Assembly: GCA_950106755.1 (NCBI GenBank)
Contig: OX467087.1
Span: 19,348,047 to 19,412,046, forward strand
Reading direction: 5' to 3'
Length of the DNA stretch: 64,000 nt
Source: Climacium dendroides
Lineage: Eukaryota; Streptophyta; Bryopsida; Hypnales; Climaciaceae
Below, piece after piece: positions 37,047-48,888 of the stretch. Every line of letters begins with the position of its first letter. Position 1 is the stretch's first letter. A program made the translations under genes and the position numbers. A model generated the notes under the pieces. The model was given only the letters and a program-made list of their open reading frames with translations. It ran no database searches and was not told the DNA's origin.

Positions 37047-39936
37047 TTAGACATAAAGGTCGCGACGGATGATTTGATGATGTTGATCTGTAGCTTGGGA
37101 ATTGTAACTTTTGTAATAACTTGAGGTTGATCTTAGGCCCCCCTTCTTCCACGTGGCTTGAAAGCCGTTATGATACAGTCCGTGTTGGACTAACACGGAG
37201 GGATTTACATGATCCTTGCGCCACACATTCCTAGCTTTTGTGTCCCATCCAACATACATATCTATATTGATGTGACGACTTGAAGCCTAGCTTGAAGCAG
37301 GCGTCCAATATTGGATTTGGATCAAATGAACATGTCCAGGATCTAGATTTGGATTTGTAAGAGCCCTCGCAAGCCAAAATGGCTTTGGGTCGTCATCAGC
37401 GGGACGTACTACGACAAAATAATCCGCAAACACATCATGGTCAATACGAAATGAAGGACATGGGCGGTCACGCCTATGTCCAATGAAGGGTGCATCCCGT
37501 GCAAACTCTTCACGTGTTGTACCATCCCTCTGCATTTGGTCTTCCAGTTCATTGGTGATCCTAGAAGTTGGCCAAAATCCATCCTCTAATGTTTCACGTA
37601 CCTGCAAAGGGGCATCTAGGGCAAATCTCACACCTTTCCAATAACTTTTTATGGGGTCAAATCTTCCTCCTGAACTCTCTAGATCGGTCGTCATTTGACA
37701 TTGTACTCCAATGTGTAATAAAACCGTTCAAACCTTTTTTGATTTCATGCAATGATTTCATATGTTGGGGAGCCAAAGGGGGTAGACTACCGCTCGGTAC
37801 TAGGGAATGACCGTCTTTAGTCTCTGACCACAAGCGAATTCTTTTTTTGTGCAATGGAAGCCAGTCCTTGTCAGTACATAGATATTTGTACTCCATAATG
37901 GGCCAGCCACTAGAATCCATGTGGAACTTGAATTGTTGGCCTGAAAAATGACCTTCTAAAAAGCCCCCACCTGTTCCCAAGTACCTGTGCACAAATCTTT
38001 TGAAGTTAGGGACTTCCTTGATGAGATGAGGAATTACCGCAATCCATGAAGGATTTCATGAACCTTTGAAGTGTCTGATAGTCATTGGTCTTCAACATGG
38101 TGCTCCATCGACCAAACATGGCATCAATGTCTTCATGTGTGTGCCCAACTATGAGGAAATTGATGTATACCTCACGAAAAATGCCTTTAAATACAAGCAG
38201 AGAGTAGAAAGCAAAAACCCATCGGTTCTTATTGTCTCCTGATGCAGTGTCTAGTTGCAAAGTCAATATAGGTGGTAGGGGGTAAACAGAGATAGGTTCA
38301 TATGGAGGAATGAGAAAGTCCAAACAAATTGCCCAACTAGCTAGCATTGCCTTTGTTAGCGTGGATTGGTCATTCTCCACAGAAAATAAGGTACGCAATG
38401 AATTCTTGGGCGGTCCCTTGAGATCACACAACAATCTCGCAATGGAACCAATGGTGTAATTAGAGTATGTTGGAAAAATGTCTAGCCCATAGTGCGCATA
38501 CCAAATGTCACCATGACCATGAGTAATCATGCCGGTCACAATAATGGACATTTTCATGAAAGAATCCGTCACTTTAGTCTTATGAGAGAAGTGAGGAGAA
38601 GCTGTCTTTGAGTGATCCATTTTATCATGGATAATGCAAAGCATCCTCTCAGAATACATCACAAAACACTCTCGATTTCCATAATAGAGTTTCCTATACG
38701 CCTTTTGCCCTGAAAGGTGTGTGCTCAAAATTCTTTCCCACTTGTCTTGCACAGTAGAGAAAGGAGTGCATGCACTCTTCAACTACTTATATATATTGCA
38801 CATACCACACCTTGCAAAAGTATCTCCTCGTGCCTTTGGAGCAAATTCAGGAAAAGACGCACGACGAATGTTACTCAATCCATTAGACGAAATCAGAGGC
38901 AAATTAAACGCTACATTTGCCTCATTGATTTTTGGTAATTGGTCACTCCAACAAAATGCTGACGGCAATACCATTGCAGGGACTTTTTCTCCAGATGCTA
39001 ATGTTCTCATCTTGTGTGGCATTGCTTTAGCTTCACCTACAACCAACATCCGAAGTGTGGCAGTAGCTTGTACAGTTTGCGTGTGGGGTTTTTTCAACCC
39101 CAAATTCCCGTGCGCTTTAGCTTGCATCCCAGATTTGGCCTTTTCTTTGTACCTGTAGAAAGTAGCTTTTAAAATGCCGTGAATTGTCCACTAGGTAGTG
39201 GGACACACTTCAAAGTTCTTCAAGGTAATCCAATCCTTTCCATTTTGGTCCTTGTGCATTTATCTATGTACTTCAAGAAGGCACTTCTTGCGATTGTACA
39301 CTCCATTGATTATATATAGTTGAGAACATATGGCTTGAATTTCTCGACGCGGAAACGGCTGCAAGCAATTTTTGGGCAACATGACTTTGTGGACATTTCA
39401 GTGATTGCTTGTGTTGTGAGAAGTGATTCTTTTTTGGGAGGAACGTTGACCTCAGTCCTCACACGAGAACTTTCATACAAGCGAATTCCCACACAAACGC
39501 AGCGGTTTAAAGCATTGACAACCGTGTTATAAATGTTTGTTTGGTCATGGTCGTACAGACTAACACCATTCAAAAACATTCTTTTAATGTGCCAGGAGTG
39601 CATGGACTACATCCAATCTAATGGTATTTCATCCTCGCATAAAGACTTTGCAATTTGAATGGCCACATGGTTGTCACCAAGAGGTTGCCCATCCATGTCA
39701 ACAATGAGATCCGTGTCAACACTTCGACAAATCCCATTTGCGATGTCATCTCCAGCTTTGTTCCTCAAGGTGACATACTTTGATATCCATGACGCACGAG
39801 AAAGACCATCACAAGGTGCAACTTCCACAGGAAGAATAGACACCGGGATGGTAAAGTCATCTGGACTATGAATGTCCATTCTACAAAACAAGCAAGTTCT
39901 CTTATCAGAAGTAAAAGATGAATGAAATGAAATCAT
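37047..39936 (-). pseudogene. DUF7869-type protein pseudogene
   Basis: Read on the minus strand from about 39936 to 37047. The recognisable parts include CTIARSAFLKYIDKC, GLSNIRRASFPEFAPKARGD, FARCGMCNIYK, a TAG, LKSACTP, IIHDKMDHSKTASPHFSHKT, TLQLDTASGDNKNRWVFAF, FLIVGHTHEDIDAMFGRWS and, near the end, RPSFRIDHDVFADYFVVVRP plus GWDTKARNVWRKD. The LQLD...NKNR and GHTHEDIDxxF blocks are typical of DUF7869 proteins, a multicopy, probably transposon-derived plant family with a nuclease-like fold of unproven role. It is broken by in-frame TAG at 39604-39606, 38783-38785 and 37287-37289, further stops near 39.2-39.3 kb, and frameshifts near 38037 and 37675. The function is lost in this copy. Confidence 0.8.
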
Positions 39937-41317
39937 TTGATCCTCGAATCAAGGGTAAGGTAGGGTCAACAATACGGACAAAATTATGAACTAAAAGACA
40001 AGCATCTCACAAAGGATTTACAGTTGAGATCAAAGAATATGACAAGCAATATTATCTATGATGCAAACATAATTGCATGGTCACAACAAGAAAATATAAA
40101 ACCAAAATCCTGCATCGGATAAACCATGACATTCAAACCCACTGCAATGGGCCCTATCACCTCAAAGACTAAAACCATACCAATAGGCTTATTAATACCA
40201 AAATTACACTGACATAGTAGTAATTAAGAAATGAATCAATGAAAACACCTAATTCAACAAAGAACATCAACTCAGTTGACTTACAATTGAAAATAATCCA
40301 ATTCAAGTATAGGTACATTCAAATAGTGAACTAAAAGCTTCTATTAAGTTGTTGTTCGAGATTTTACCTTCGACTTGAGGATAATTCGAGGAACTAGTAA
40401 GTAAACATCTCGAGAGCATACCTTCGACTCGAAGATAACTAGATGGAGTAGCAAGATTTGATTCGATAATTATCCTCGACTCGAGGATAAATTGGTGACT
40501 CCCGGCCCTAACCAAATCAGCAATTGCTAACTCCATAATGTTGATTGTATAAAGAATAAAAAGACGACAAAAAACATGTATTGCCACTAAAAAAGAAAAT
40601 TGAATCGGGAGGAAATGTATATATAACTCATGTATCCGTTACCCTCGACTTCATGATAGCATCATAAAGTGAGCTACATTATCTTCGAGTCAAAGATAAT
40701 ACAGAATATAAAATGGAAAGCTAGCAAACGGTGCATATACATGCACGACCGCATCAACAATTGTAAAACTACTATTTGCCTGTAGTTCGAGATTCTATCT
40801 TCGACTCAAAGATAATTGAAGGAAAGGAAATATCTTGATAGCTTATCTTCGACTCGAAGATAAATGGATGGAGTAGGTACATTAGATTTGATAGTTACTC
40901 TCGACTCGAGGATAAATTGGTGATTTCTTAGCCAAATCAGCGGCCACTAGGAGCACAATGTTGATTGAATAATGAATAAAAGAACATAAAATTCACATCT
41001 GATGCCACTAGAAAAATTCATATCTGAACATCATGGATAAATGTTCATATAACTCACGTATCCCGTGACCCTTGACTACATGATAGCATCATAGAGTGAG
41101 CTACATTATCTTCGAGTCAAAGATAAAGCGGAATATAAAATGGAAAGGTAGCAATTGGTGCTTATACATGCTCAACTACATTGACAATCATCCAACAACA
41201 TGCTTTGAAATCCATCCTTATCTTTGACACGAAGATAAATGTACACAATCTTGAGGTACCGCTCTATCTTTGACTCGAAGATAAAGTATGCGACTCCACG
41301 TATAGACAATGAATTCC
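39937..41317. repeat. cluster of ten 21-bp palindromes
   Basis: Clear copies lie at 40364-40384, 40418-40438, 40470-40490, 40679-40699, 40795-40815, 40843-40863, 40895-40915, 41106-41126, 41218-41238 and 41264-41284. More decayed ones lie near 40639 and 41060. The flanks of some copies are also duplicated (a ~400-bp block at about 40.62-40.74 and 41.04-41.16 kb is repeated), so part of the cluster grew by segmental duplication. No gene is visible. Confidence 0.85.
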
Positions 41318-42283
41318 GTACACTACAACAATGGCAGTGTTTTATGACTGCAGAATTATGACTGAGGATGACTGGCGACTACTTGTAGTTATATTTTTGA
41401 AGGTAAAAAAATATAACTGCAAATATGACTGCGAGTTATATTTTAGCCTTATGCATTATGGCCGTATAGTATATGGCCATTGGGAACACCAAAATACTTC
41501 ATAGAGAACGGTAGGGAACATATTTAGGGAACGCCCAGTCATATTTTCTAGTCATATTTTGCAATCACATCTCTATAATAGTAAGATTTTTTTTAGGGCA
41601 GCCCAAAAACAATTTGAATAGGGTATATATTTAGAAAGTACCTAGTCATATTTTTCCACGTAGGATTTTTTTGTAGTTATATTTTTTTTAAATCGTTTTT
41701 TTGTAGTTGCCACTAATTTAGGATTTTGAAACCCTAGCCGCCATAAAATAGGGTTTTGAAACCGTAGCCGCCACAAAATTAGGGTTTTGAAACCCTAGCC
41801 ACCACTTTTTGTAGCCACTCCTCTTTTTGCCCCTTCTTCTTTGTTTTGTTACTTCTTAAGTTTTGTTTCTTGTTGACTCTTAGGTTTTTCTTCTTCTTGC
41901 TTCTTCTTACTTCTTCTTACTTCTTAGGTATTGTTTCTTCTTCCTATTTAGTTTTTTTTTTTTTTTTTTTTTTTCTTGTTGTTTCTTCTTTGTTTTTGTT
42001 GCTTCTTAAGTTTTGTTTCTTGTTGCTTCTTAGGTTTTTCTTCTTCTTACTTCTTCTTACTTCTTAGGTTTTGTTTCTTCTTCCTATTTAGGTTTTACTT
42101 TTTCTTCTTTCTTTCTTGTTCCTTCTTCTTTGTTTTTGTTGTTTCTTAAATTTTGTTTCTTGTTGCCTCTTAGGTTTTTCTTCTTCTTGCTTCTTCTACT
42201 TGATCTTGCTCCTTCTTACTTCTTGCTTCTTAGGTTTGCTTCTTCTTCCTACTTAGCTTTTGCGTCTTCTTACCTTTCAACTT

Positions 42284-42577
42284 TTATTTCTTTTTCCTTC
42301 TTAAGTTTTTCTTTTTAGGTTTTTCTTTTTCATCCTCCTTAGATTTCTCTTCTTCTTCCTTCTTAAATTTCGCTTCTTCTTCCTTCTTAAGTTTTGCTCC
42401 TTTTTCCTTCTTAGATTTTGTTTCTTCTTGCCTTCTAACTTTTGCTTCTTCTTCCATCTTATGTTTTACTTTTTCTTCCATCTTAGATTTCACTTCTTCT
42501 TCTCTTTTAATTTTTGTTTCTTCTTCCATCTTAGATTTTACTTCTTCTTGCCTTTGAACTTTTGTTTCTTCTTCCAT
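42284..42577 (-). other. open lysine/glutamate-rich frame in CACTA copy 2
   Basis: A 97-codon frame made of repeats such as MEEETKVQRQEEVKSK and KKEEEAKFKKEEEEKSK. It is built wholly from the TTCTTCTTCCATCTTAG-type minisatellite and would form a charged coiled coil. There is no other domain and no sign of expression. It may be a decayed exon of an ancestral element or chance coding by the repeat. Confidence 0.3.
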
Positions 42578-42599
42578 CTTAGGTTTTTTTTTCCTTACC

Positions 42600-42775
42600 T
42601 CCTAGTCATATTTTGCAGTCATATTTTGTAGTTATATTTTGCAGTCATATTTTGCAATCATATTTTGTAGTTATATTTTGCAGTCATATTTTGCAGTTAT
42701 ATTTTGCAGTCATATTTTGCAGTCATATTTTGCAGTTATATTTTGCAGTCATATTTTGTAGTCATAATGTCACTT
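42600..42775 (+). repeat. 16-bp subterminal array in CACTA copy 2
   Basis: About ten units of AGTCATATTTTGCAGT with TAGTTATATTTTGCAGT variants in head-to-tail order. Copy 1 has only two or three units at this place (21419-21440), so the array has expanded or contracted since the copies separated. Confidence 0.85.
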
Positions 42776-43329
42776 AGTTTTTGCTTCTTCTTTTTTGCTA
42801 CTTTTTGCTTCTTAGTTTCTCTATCTTTTTTGTTATTTTTTTTTGTTATTTATAATTTTTGAATATATAATGATTATAATTTTTTTTATCTTAAACATGT
42901 TTACATATTTTGTAGTGCTTTAAATCTTTGAAGTTTGAATTATATTGTTCATTTATTGAAAACTAACCTTTTTGTTTATACATGTAAGCATTGGAGGTTG
43001 AAATGAAGTTATTGAAGACTACTTGCAATACAAAAGAGATAACATCTTTACATTTTTGTTGGAATATAGGTTTTACAAGTATATGAAAATATACATATAT
43101 AAAGAGTCATTGTGATATATTTTGTATTAGTAACTAATAAATGTTATTGAAAAAAATCACATTTTTTCTTGTATTTGATTTTCTAATGTGATTAATTTTT
43201 GCCCATTTAAGAAATCATATATATTCATTATTAGTTAAATGAATTCTTTTACTTAACTATTAAATTATGTTGATGTATGACTACACATAGTTGTTTTATA
43301 AATCATCAAAAAATATGATTGAAAAGAAT

Positions 43330-43725
43330 TGTTTTACACATCATTCAAAAATATGACTGGGAAAAGTCATATTTCGTATTATTGCAAAATATAACTCACC
43401 ATAGTCATATTTCACATCACTGCAAAATATGACTTACCACAATCATATTCCACATCAATGCAAAATATGACTCACTACAGTCATATTCTACATCACTGCA
43501 AAATATGATTCACTACAGTCATATTCCATGTCATCAAAAAATATGACTTACGGCAGTCATATTCCACATCACTACAAAATATGACTCACTACAGTCATAT
43601 TCCATGTCATCAAAAAATATGACTCACGGCAGTCATATTCTATGTCATTAAAAAATATAACTCATTGTAGTCATATTCCACGTCATCAAAAAATATGACT
43701 CGCCGCAGTCATATTCCACGTAAGA
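43330..43725 (+). repeat. palindromic subterminal array in CACTA copy 2
   Basis: About ten ~38-base units, each pairing AAAATATGACT with AGTCATATT. It is equivalent to the array at 22000-22470. Confidence 0.85.
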
Positions 43726-44005
43726 TTTTTTTGTTTGCCCGGGCAACTCAACAAAAAGTCAAGACCCTCCTAAGAGAGTCAAAGTATACGCCATGTTGGC
43801 ATATTATGGCTAAATATGGGTATTTATACCCTTCAACTTATATGACTGCTAATATGACTGATGTCTGAAGCGATTGTTTCCAAACGACTGGAGTCAGTCA
43901 TATCCTGAGTCATCTACAGTGATTTCTGCGTAAGTTATATTTTTTGATTTTACGAATCACTGCAGTCATATTTTGCAGTCATAAAACACTGCTTTTGTTG
44001 TAGTG

Positions 44006-44849
44006 ATAATTTACGCCATACTTCTCGAAGGTTCCAATTTGGATTATTTTGAATGGAATTTCTAATCACAATGCAAATGGTTTCATGACCCAGACATCGA
44101 TTGCATCAACATATAATATTTGCTCAACAATCCGACTAGTTGAACATACTCAAATCAAGGAATACTGAATCGGGAGGCGAAGGACAAGCGTCACTTACGG
44201 ACAGTCATGCAGTATGGAATCGTCCGTGACTTCACAAACTCTTCAGCTCTCCACAAAACCATAAGCACGGACTTCAGAATGAACGCAAAACTTCCTACAA
44301 AAACTAAGAGATACAGAAGCAAGGAAGGAGCGGCATGATAGAAGATTGCACTAAATATTCTGAGCACTGTGGACTTGCGGTGAGAGCATTACAAGGGGAC
44401 TTGCAGCAATAGGGAAACAAAATGGAGAAGATGAGGGCGGGGAACAAATTCGGCGGCAAAACTATGAATTTCAAATTGGGACGAGCCATCATCGAATCTG
44501 TCAGTCATTAATTCCTGCAAAAAGTAAAAACAGATGCCACGGGGTGTGGACTATTTTCCACTGGAAATGCGAGACTGCATAGTAATTTGAGTGAATTCAG
44601 TGACCTAAGCTAGAAAGCGACCATATACAAGTCAATCTGGACTTTTTTTGGAGCAGAATCTCTTGGTCATTTGTAAAATTTTGGATCATACCTGAAATTA
44701 AACGTTGAAGATAGTTTGAGAATTAAATTCAGGATCCTTTTCAGGATTGTAGACAATAGATTCTTTTGCATAAAATAAGGCTTCCACCATAAAATGTGAA
44801 GTAAAAGGATTCACTGAAATCTTCTTGCTATTCCTACTGATGAAGAATT
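44006..44849. other. spacer without recognised genes
   Basis: Mixed-composition sequence with short frames only. It was probably continuous with the DNA left of 41321 before the CACTA insertion. Confidence 0.4.
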
Positions 44850-44895
44850 TTAGGGTTTAGGGTATAGGGTTAGGGTTTAGGGTTTAGGGTTTAGC
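44850..44895 (+). repeat. interstitial telomere-type repeat
   Basis: About six units of TTTAGGG with small variants (GGTATAGGG, GGTTAGGG). This is the plant telomere sequence in an internal position. It is too short to be a chromosome end. Confidence 0.9.
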
Positions 44896-45805
44896 AATGA
44901 AATTTATTACATTTGAATTCAAAGAGTGTTTGGAACTTACATTACTAAGTACATTATTCTCCCTACACATTCAGAGTGTACTTAGTGAAGATTGAAAAAT
45001 GGCAACAATTTTGTTTTTTCTCTTCATTGGAAAAAAAAGCTCCTTTTCCAATATGTTATTGAATAAAACTGTAACACTTGAGGAAAATTCTAAAATGTAG
45101 ATCAATAGTTCACAAAATTTCATAAAGTGATGCGTTCTGTAAAGGTATAATTTTCAATATTAACTTTGTATTTTAAGTAAATACAATATTAAAAAATAAC
45201 TTTACAAACTTGTACAATATATTATTTTTTTCATATCAAAAACTCACGTAATTGGATGCATAGGGTATTTGACAATCATTTATGAGTGCTTGAACCTCCC
45301 TCTCAACCATGATTATTCAAAAGAGATGGAATTAGTTAAAGCATGCTATCAATCATGAGTCACTTGGAGTGATTACGACCTTGATTCAATCATTCAATGA
45401 CACCTAATTAAAGCAAAGGTCATCATTCAAACATTGCAAAGTCCTAACACAATAATGGTGCAACTTAATGCCAATTATGCATCAAACAAATCATGTCTTT
45501 GAAGGACACAATGATAGACAATCATGTTGAATAGTGGGTAAACAATTCTTATAAATATGTGGTCTTCAAATAAATACAATATAGTACAAAGTTTTGAATA
45601 TACTTTAGACTTTTGTAGTCCAAGGCTATTTTTACATTGTTAGCTACTAAACTAACTTCTTCAATTAGACCATAAATTTTACATGCTAATAAATCTCAAC
45701 TCCAAAGTTTTAAAAATGTTAACTTTTAAAATTTAGTCTCTTATTTCTCTTGTACCTTTTCACACAAGGTCCGTGACTGTCATTCTTAATAGGAGACTTT
45801 TAAAC
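44896..45805. other. AT-rich intergenic DNA
   Basis: No gene or clear repeat seen. Confidence 0.4.
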
Positions 45806-45810
45806 TATAG

Positions 45811-46172
45811 GGCATGGCTTGTGAATTTCATGCATCACCTCCAACAAAAAAAATTAGTAGTGGTTTAAGTTTAATTGGAATGGCCATGGATCCTACACCT
45901 CCTACATATTTGCAACTTGTACATATTAATTTCCCCTTCTTTCTCATGCAAATTCCATGACATTTGGAACTTGGGTTTTTTTGAAATTGCAAGGCATGGC
46001 TTGTAATTTTTATGCAACACTTCAAGAAAAAAATTAGTAGTGGTTTAAGTTAAATTGGGACGGCCATGGATCCTACACCTCCTATACATTTGCAACATAT
46101 ACGTATTTATTTCCCCTTCTTTCTCGTGCAAATTCCATAACATTTTGAGATTGGGTTTTTTAAAAGTACAAA
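45811..46172 (+). repeat. ~180-bp tandem duplication
   Basis: Two units share GGCATGGCTTGT, AAAAATTAGTAGTGGTTTAA, GGCCATGGATCCTACACCTC, TTTCCCCTTCTTTCTC and GCAAATTCCAT. Identity is high, so the duplication is fairly recent. It is non-coding. Confidence 0.85.
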
Positions 46173-46516
46173 GCAAGGCTCTTGATTTTCATGCCATACT
46201 ATTGAATGAATTTCAATCACGAGATCTTTTTAGTTATTGCAAAGTTAGACTTGTGAAATTCTATCCTTATTGTTATTTTTGATTTATTATTTATTGTCCC
46301 CCAATCCCTTAGGCTATAGAAAATGTTGATGTGGACTTAGTATATATCACCTAAACTTTCAAAAAAATTAATATACTAGGGTTCTAAATTTCATGCTTGA
46401 AGTATAACAATTTGAAAGCAATTTAATTTGTACTTTATGAAAAATAATTTGACAATTTTGATTGAGTACACCTAGAACGACCTCATGTTTTGATCTGGCA
46501 ATACCTTTTTTGTTTA
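46173..46516. other. AT-rich spacer
   Basis: Nothing recognised. Confidence 0.4.
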
Positions 46517-46752
46517 GCCCTTCAACATTGAGGCATATGTTTTGCGTTTGATGAATGTCAAGGTATTCTCTTGTATAGGACAAAAATGCAACTATTCATC
46601 CTCGAAATTAGGGATAGAAACGAGAAATTTTCTACAGTAGTTTGACTCCCAATGAATATTTATGATTTTTCAAAACTACATGATGTCACACTGTTCCAAA
46701 AGGGCTGATTTCCATAGTGACCAACCTGATGTTTAAGGATTAGGGACTTAAT
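46517..46752 (+). repeat. distant copy of the ~220-bp repeat family
   Basis: It shares the GCAACTATTCATCCTCGAAA core, the TTTGACTCCCAATGA block, the ATGATGTCACAC block and the CCATAGTGACCAACC tail with the copies at 4.7-5.5 kb. Confidence 0.8.
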
Positions 46753-46813
46753 ATGTATTATTTATTTACAAACCTGTATTCCTAATTTGCATCCCAAACA
46801 TACATCACTCCCC

Positions 46814-46917
46814 AACTTGCATTCTGAACTTGCATTCTGAACTTGCATTCTGAACTTGCATTCTGAACTTGCATTCTGAACTTGCATTCTAAACTTGCAT
46901 TTTGAACTTGCATCTCG
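46814..46917 (+). repeat. 13-bp minisatellite
   Basis: About eight head-to-tail units of AACTTGCATTCTG. The frame on the minus strand (46762-47205) is a by-product of this repeat. Confidence 0.9.
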
Positions 46918-48429
46918 AAGCTCTGTTGGCAAACCTGTGCTTCGAACTTGAGCTCTACTGAAACTGTACTCCGAACCTGTGTTGCTGAACCTGTCCTGAA
47001 CTTGTGCTGCCGAACTTGTGCTCTCGGTGTTGGTTCGGGGGTTCATCTCCTTCCTCTCTTCGCGGACTTGGATCAGTTCCCTCATCAGCCGCAGTTCCCT
47101 CTCCGTCGTGTGTAGGTGCAGAGGCACAAGATTTCTTGTGGGCATGGAGGTATGATAGGCATATGATTTCTCATGGTAGTTGCAATTTTGTAGGCATGGA
47201 GTCATGAGAGGCGCGAGATTCTCGTGGGAGTTGCAAGTTTATGTAGGTTGCATTCGCATTTGCATTCAGATACGTACTTCTATTGCGTGGAATTCTAGGT
47301 AGAATTCTTGGTTGTCTTGAACTCTATAGGTCATGGAAGTAGTGACAACACTCTCTGTATGCATGCGTGCTGACCAGAGCTTGCTTTCTTGCAAGGCTCA
47401 TGAAGGTGTTTGTTGAAGTGCTAAGTCTTTTAACTAGTTTGGCATTGCAGAAGAATTCAGCAAGGTAAGCAACTCTTTATTGGCGGATGCTTGGGTTTAC
47501 TGAATTAGTTGTGTGTTGAAGTTGTTTGTGTTGTTGCTTGGGCTCTTAGTGGGGACGCACTGCACAAATGTGCTTGTATAATTGTTAATTGAAATAATTT
47601 CACACCCAATTTCGGAACAGGTCTAAGGTTTGAGGTCTTTAAGGTTTGAGGTCTCTAGCATTGAGTTTTGTTCAAGAGATCAGGGTTTAGAATTTATTAT
47701 TTTAGGGTTTGGTTAGGGTAGAAAAGGGTCTTGCTCATGGTTATTAAGGATTAGGGTTTTAGTTTCTGCTTATGGTTCTACAAGGTTTGCTTGTTGTTCT
47801 ATAGGATTTGTTTAGGATTCTATAGGATCTAGTAGAGTTCTTTAGGATATTCTTGTTCTTGTTTAGAGTTAAGAGTTAATGATGATATTATGAGGGCTAC
47901 AAAGATTTCATTTATACAAGTGTATTCTCTTCTTTGGACCACGTTAACGATGTTTTCTTATAACTGTAGGTGTTGTTCTACCTTATGCATTTGCAATTCT
48001 AATTTGAGGAAGCGTTGAAGGTCTCTGCAACTAGTTTAACTTACGGGTTTCCAATTCTATTGTACATACATTTAGATTCAGGATTTAAGAGTTAGAGTTT
48101 ATGCTACATACATTGACAACTCACGTCACGATTCCATTAAATAATCAGAAAATCATACCCCCGAGTGGAGATTAATTATCCTCGACTCAAAGATACAATT
48201 GAACGCGTTGTCGTACTGCAAATGCAGACACTATGTAAAAATATGTACATCTATATATTTTAGATATATTTTGATATTTATAACGTAATAAAGAAGATGA
48301 CATCATTTGAGATGGCTTCAAGGTGATGCCTTATCTTTGCTGTTACAAGCAATTATAAAGAGAAGGATTCACTTGAGAGTTTCATCACATTTGATTTGAT
48401 TTTTCTTTGTTTTTCATTTAAATTATACT
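46918..48429. other. spacer with one 21-bp palindrome
   Basis: No supported gene. Possible splice signals (CAG|GTAAGC near 47463) hint at old exons, but no protein family is recognised. A palindrome copy lies at 48176-48196, about 230 bases before the next open frame. Scattered TAGGGTTT words lie at 47.69-47.76 kb. Confidence 0.4.
48176..48196. repeat. 21-bp dispersed palindrome, isolated copy
   Basis: Arms TTATCCTCGA and TCAAAGATAC around a central C, about 230 bases upstream of the open frame at 48430. Confidence 0.75.
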
Positions 48430-48888
48430 ATGTCGAATTGGAGGGTTTTTTCTGAGTCCCAAGATGAAGAATCTCAACCGGAGCGAGAGTTTGAATTTCC
48501 TTTATCGCAACTGTCAAATCAGCCACAACAGCCACTAGATCTTTCATTGCTACATAGGCGGCCAGAAGACGAAGTTGGGCCATCGCAACCACCAAAACAA
48601 CCTCACGGAGAGAGACGATGGCATGACAATCTTCAACGTGACGTTCGAGCATTGGTGATTCTATTGCAAGTTGGATGTGTTGAGCCCGACAGCCGTGAAG
48701 TTACATTTGAAGGATGTTTTGAAGGTTTAAACGACAAGCAATATTATTGTATGGTGAGGCCTATCGAAGGGAGTCGTGGTCACCAACAATGGTTAGAGGG
48801 GCCAGTCAACCCTTTAACTAAGGCGGATCGTGTCGATTACGTTGCTGCTACTGTCAAACGCATCTTCAAATTCCTGCAGATGGAATGA
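48430..48888 (+). CDS. uncharacterised 152-residue protein
   Basis: An uninterrupted single-exon frame from ATG to TGA, in contrast with the decayed genes around it. The N-terminal half is rich in Q, E, P and S (FSESQDEESQPEREFEFPLS). The C-terminal half is more ordered: RDVRALVILLQVGCVEPDSR, FEGLNDKQYYCMVRPIEGSR, VDYVAATVKRIFKFLQME. No signal peptide, membrane segment or known domain was recognised. TGG-CATGACAATCTTCAACG-type text keeps balanced codon use. It may be a small host gene or part of the palindrome-associated element family. The function is unknown. Confidence 0.45.
   Translation: MSNWRVFSESQDEESQPEREFEFPLSQLSNQPQQPLDLSLLHRRPEDEVGPSQPPKQPHGERRWHDNLQRDVRALVILLQVGCVEPDSREVTFEGCFEGLNDKQYYCMVRPIEGSRGHQQWLEGPVNPLTKADRVDYVAATVKRIFKFLQME

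Larger units (their letters stand above)
41321..44005 (+). mobile_element. non-autonomous CACTA element, copy 2 (2685 bp)
   Basis: Ends CACTACAACAATGGCAGTG and CTTTTGTTGTAGTG match copy 1 and form the same inverted termini. The 3-bp flanks differ at one base (GTA before, ATA after), so the duplication has decayed or is imperfect. The internal order is the same as in copy 1: left subterminal AGTCATATTTT motifs, a pyrimidine tract, a short exon-like piece (GCATTGGAGGTTGAAATGAA near 42990) and a palindromic array. The element sits within DNA upstream of the DUF7869 pseudogene. No transposase is present. Confidence 0.9.

Noticed and set aside
46762..47205. A cysteine-containing repeat protein on the minus strand
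   Set aside because: Its repetitive part is only the 13-bp minisatellite read in frame, and the rest has no recognisable domain.
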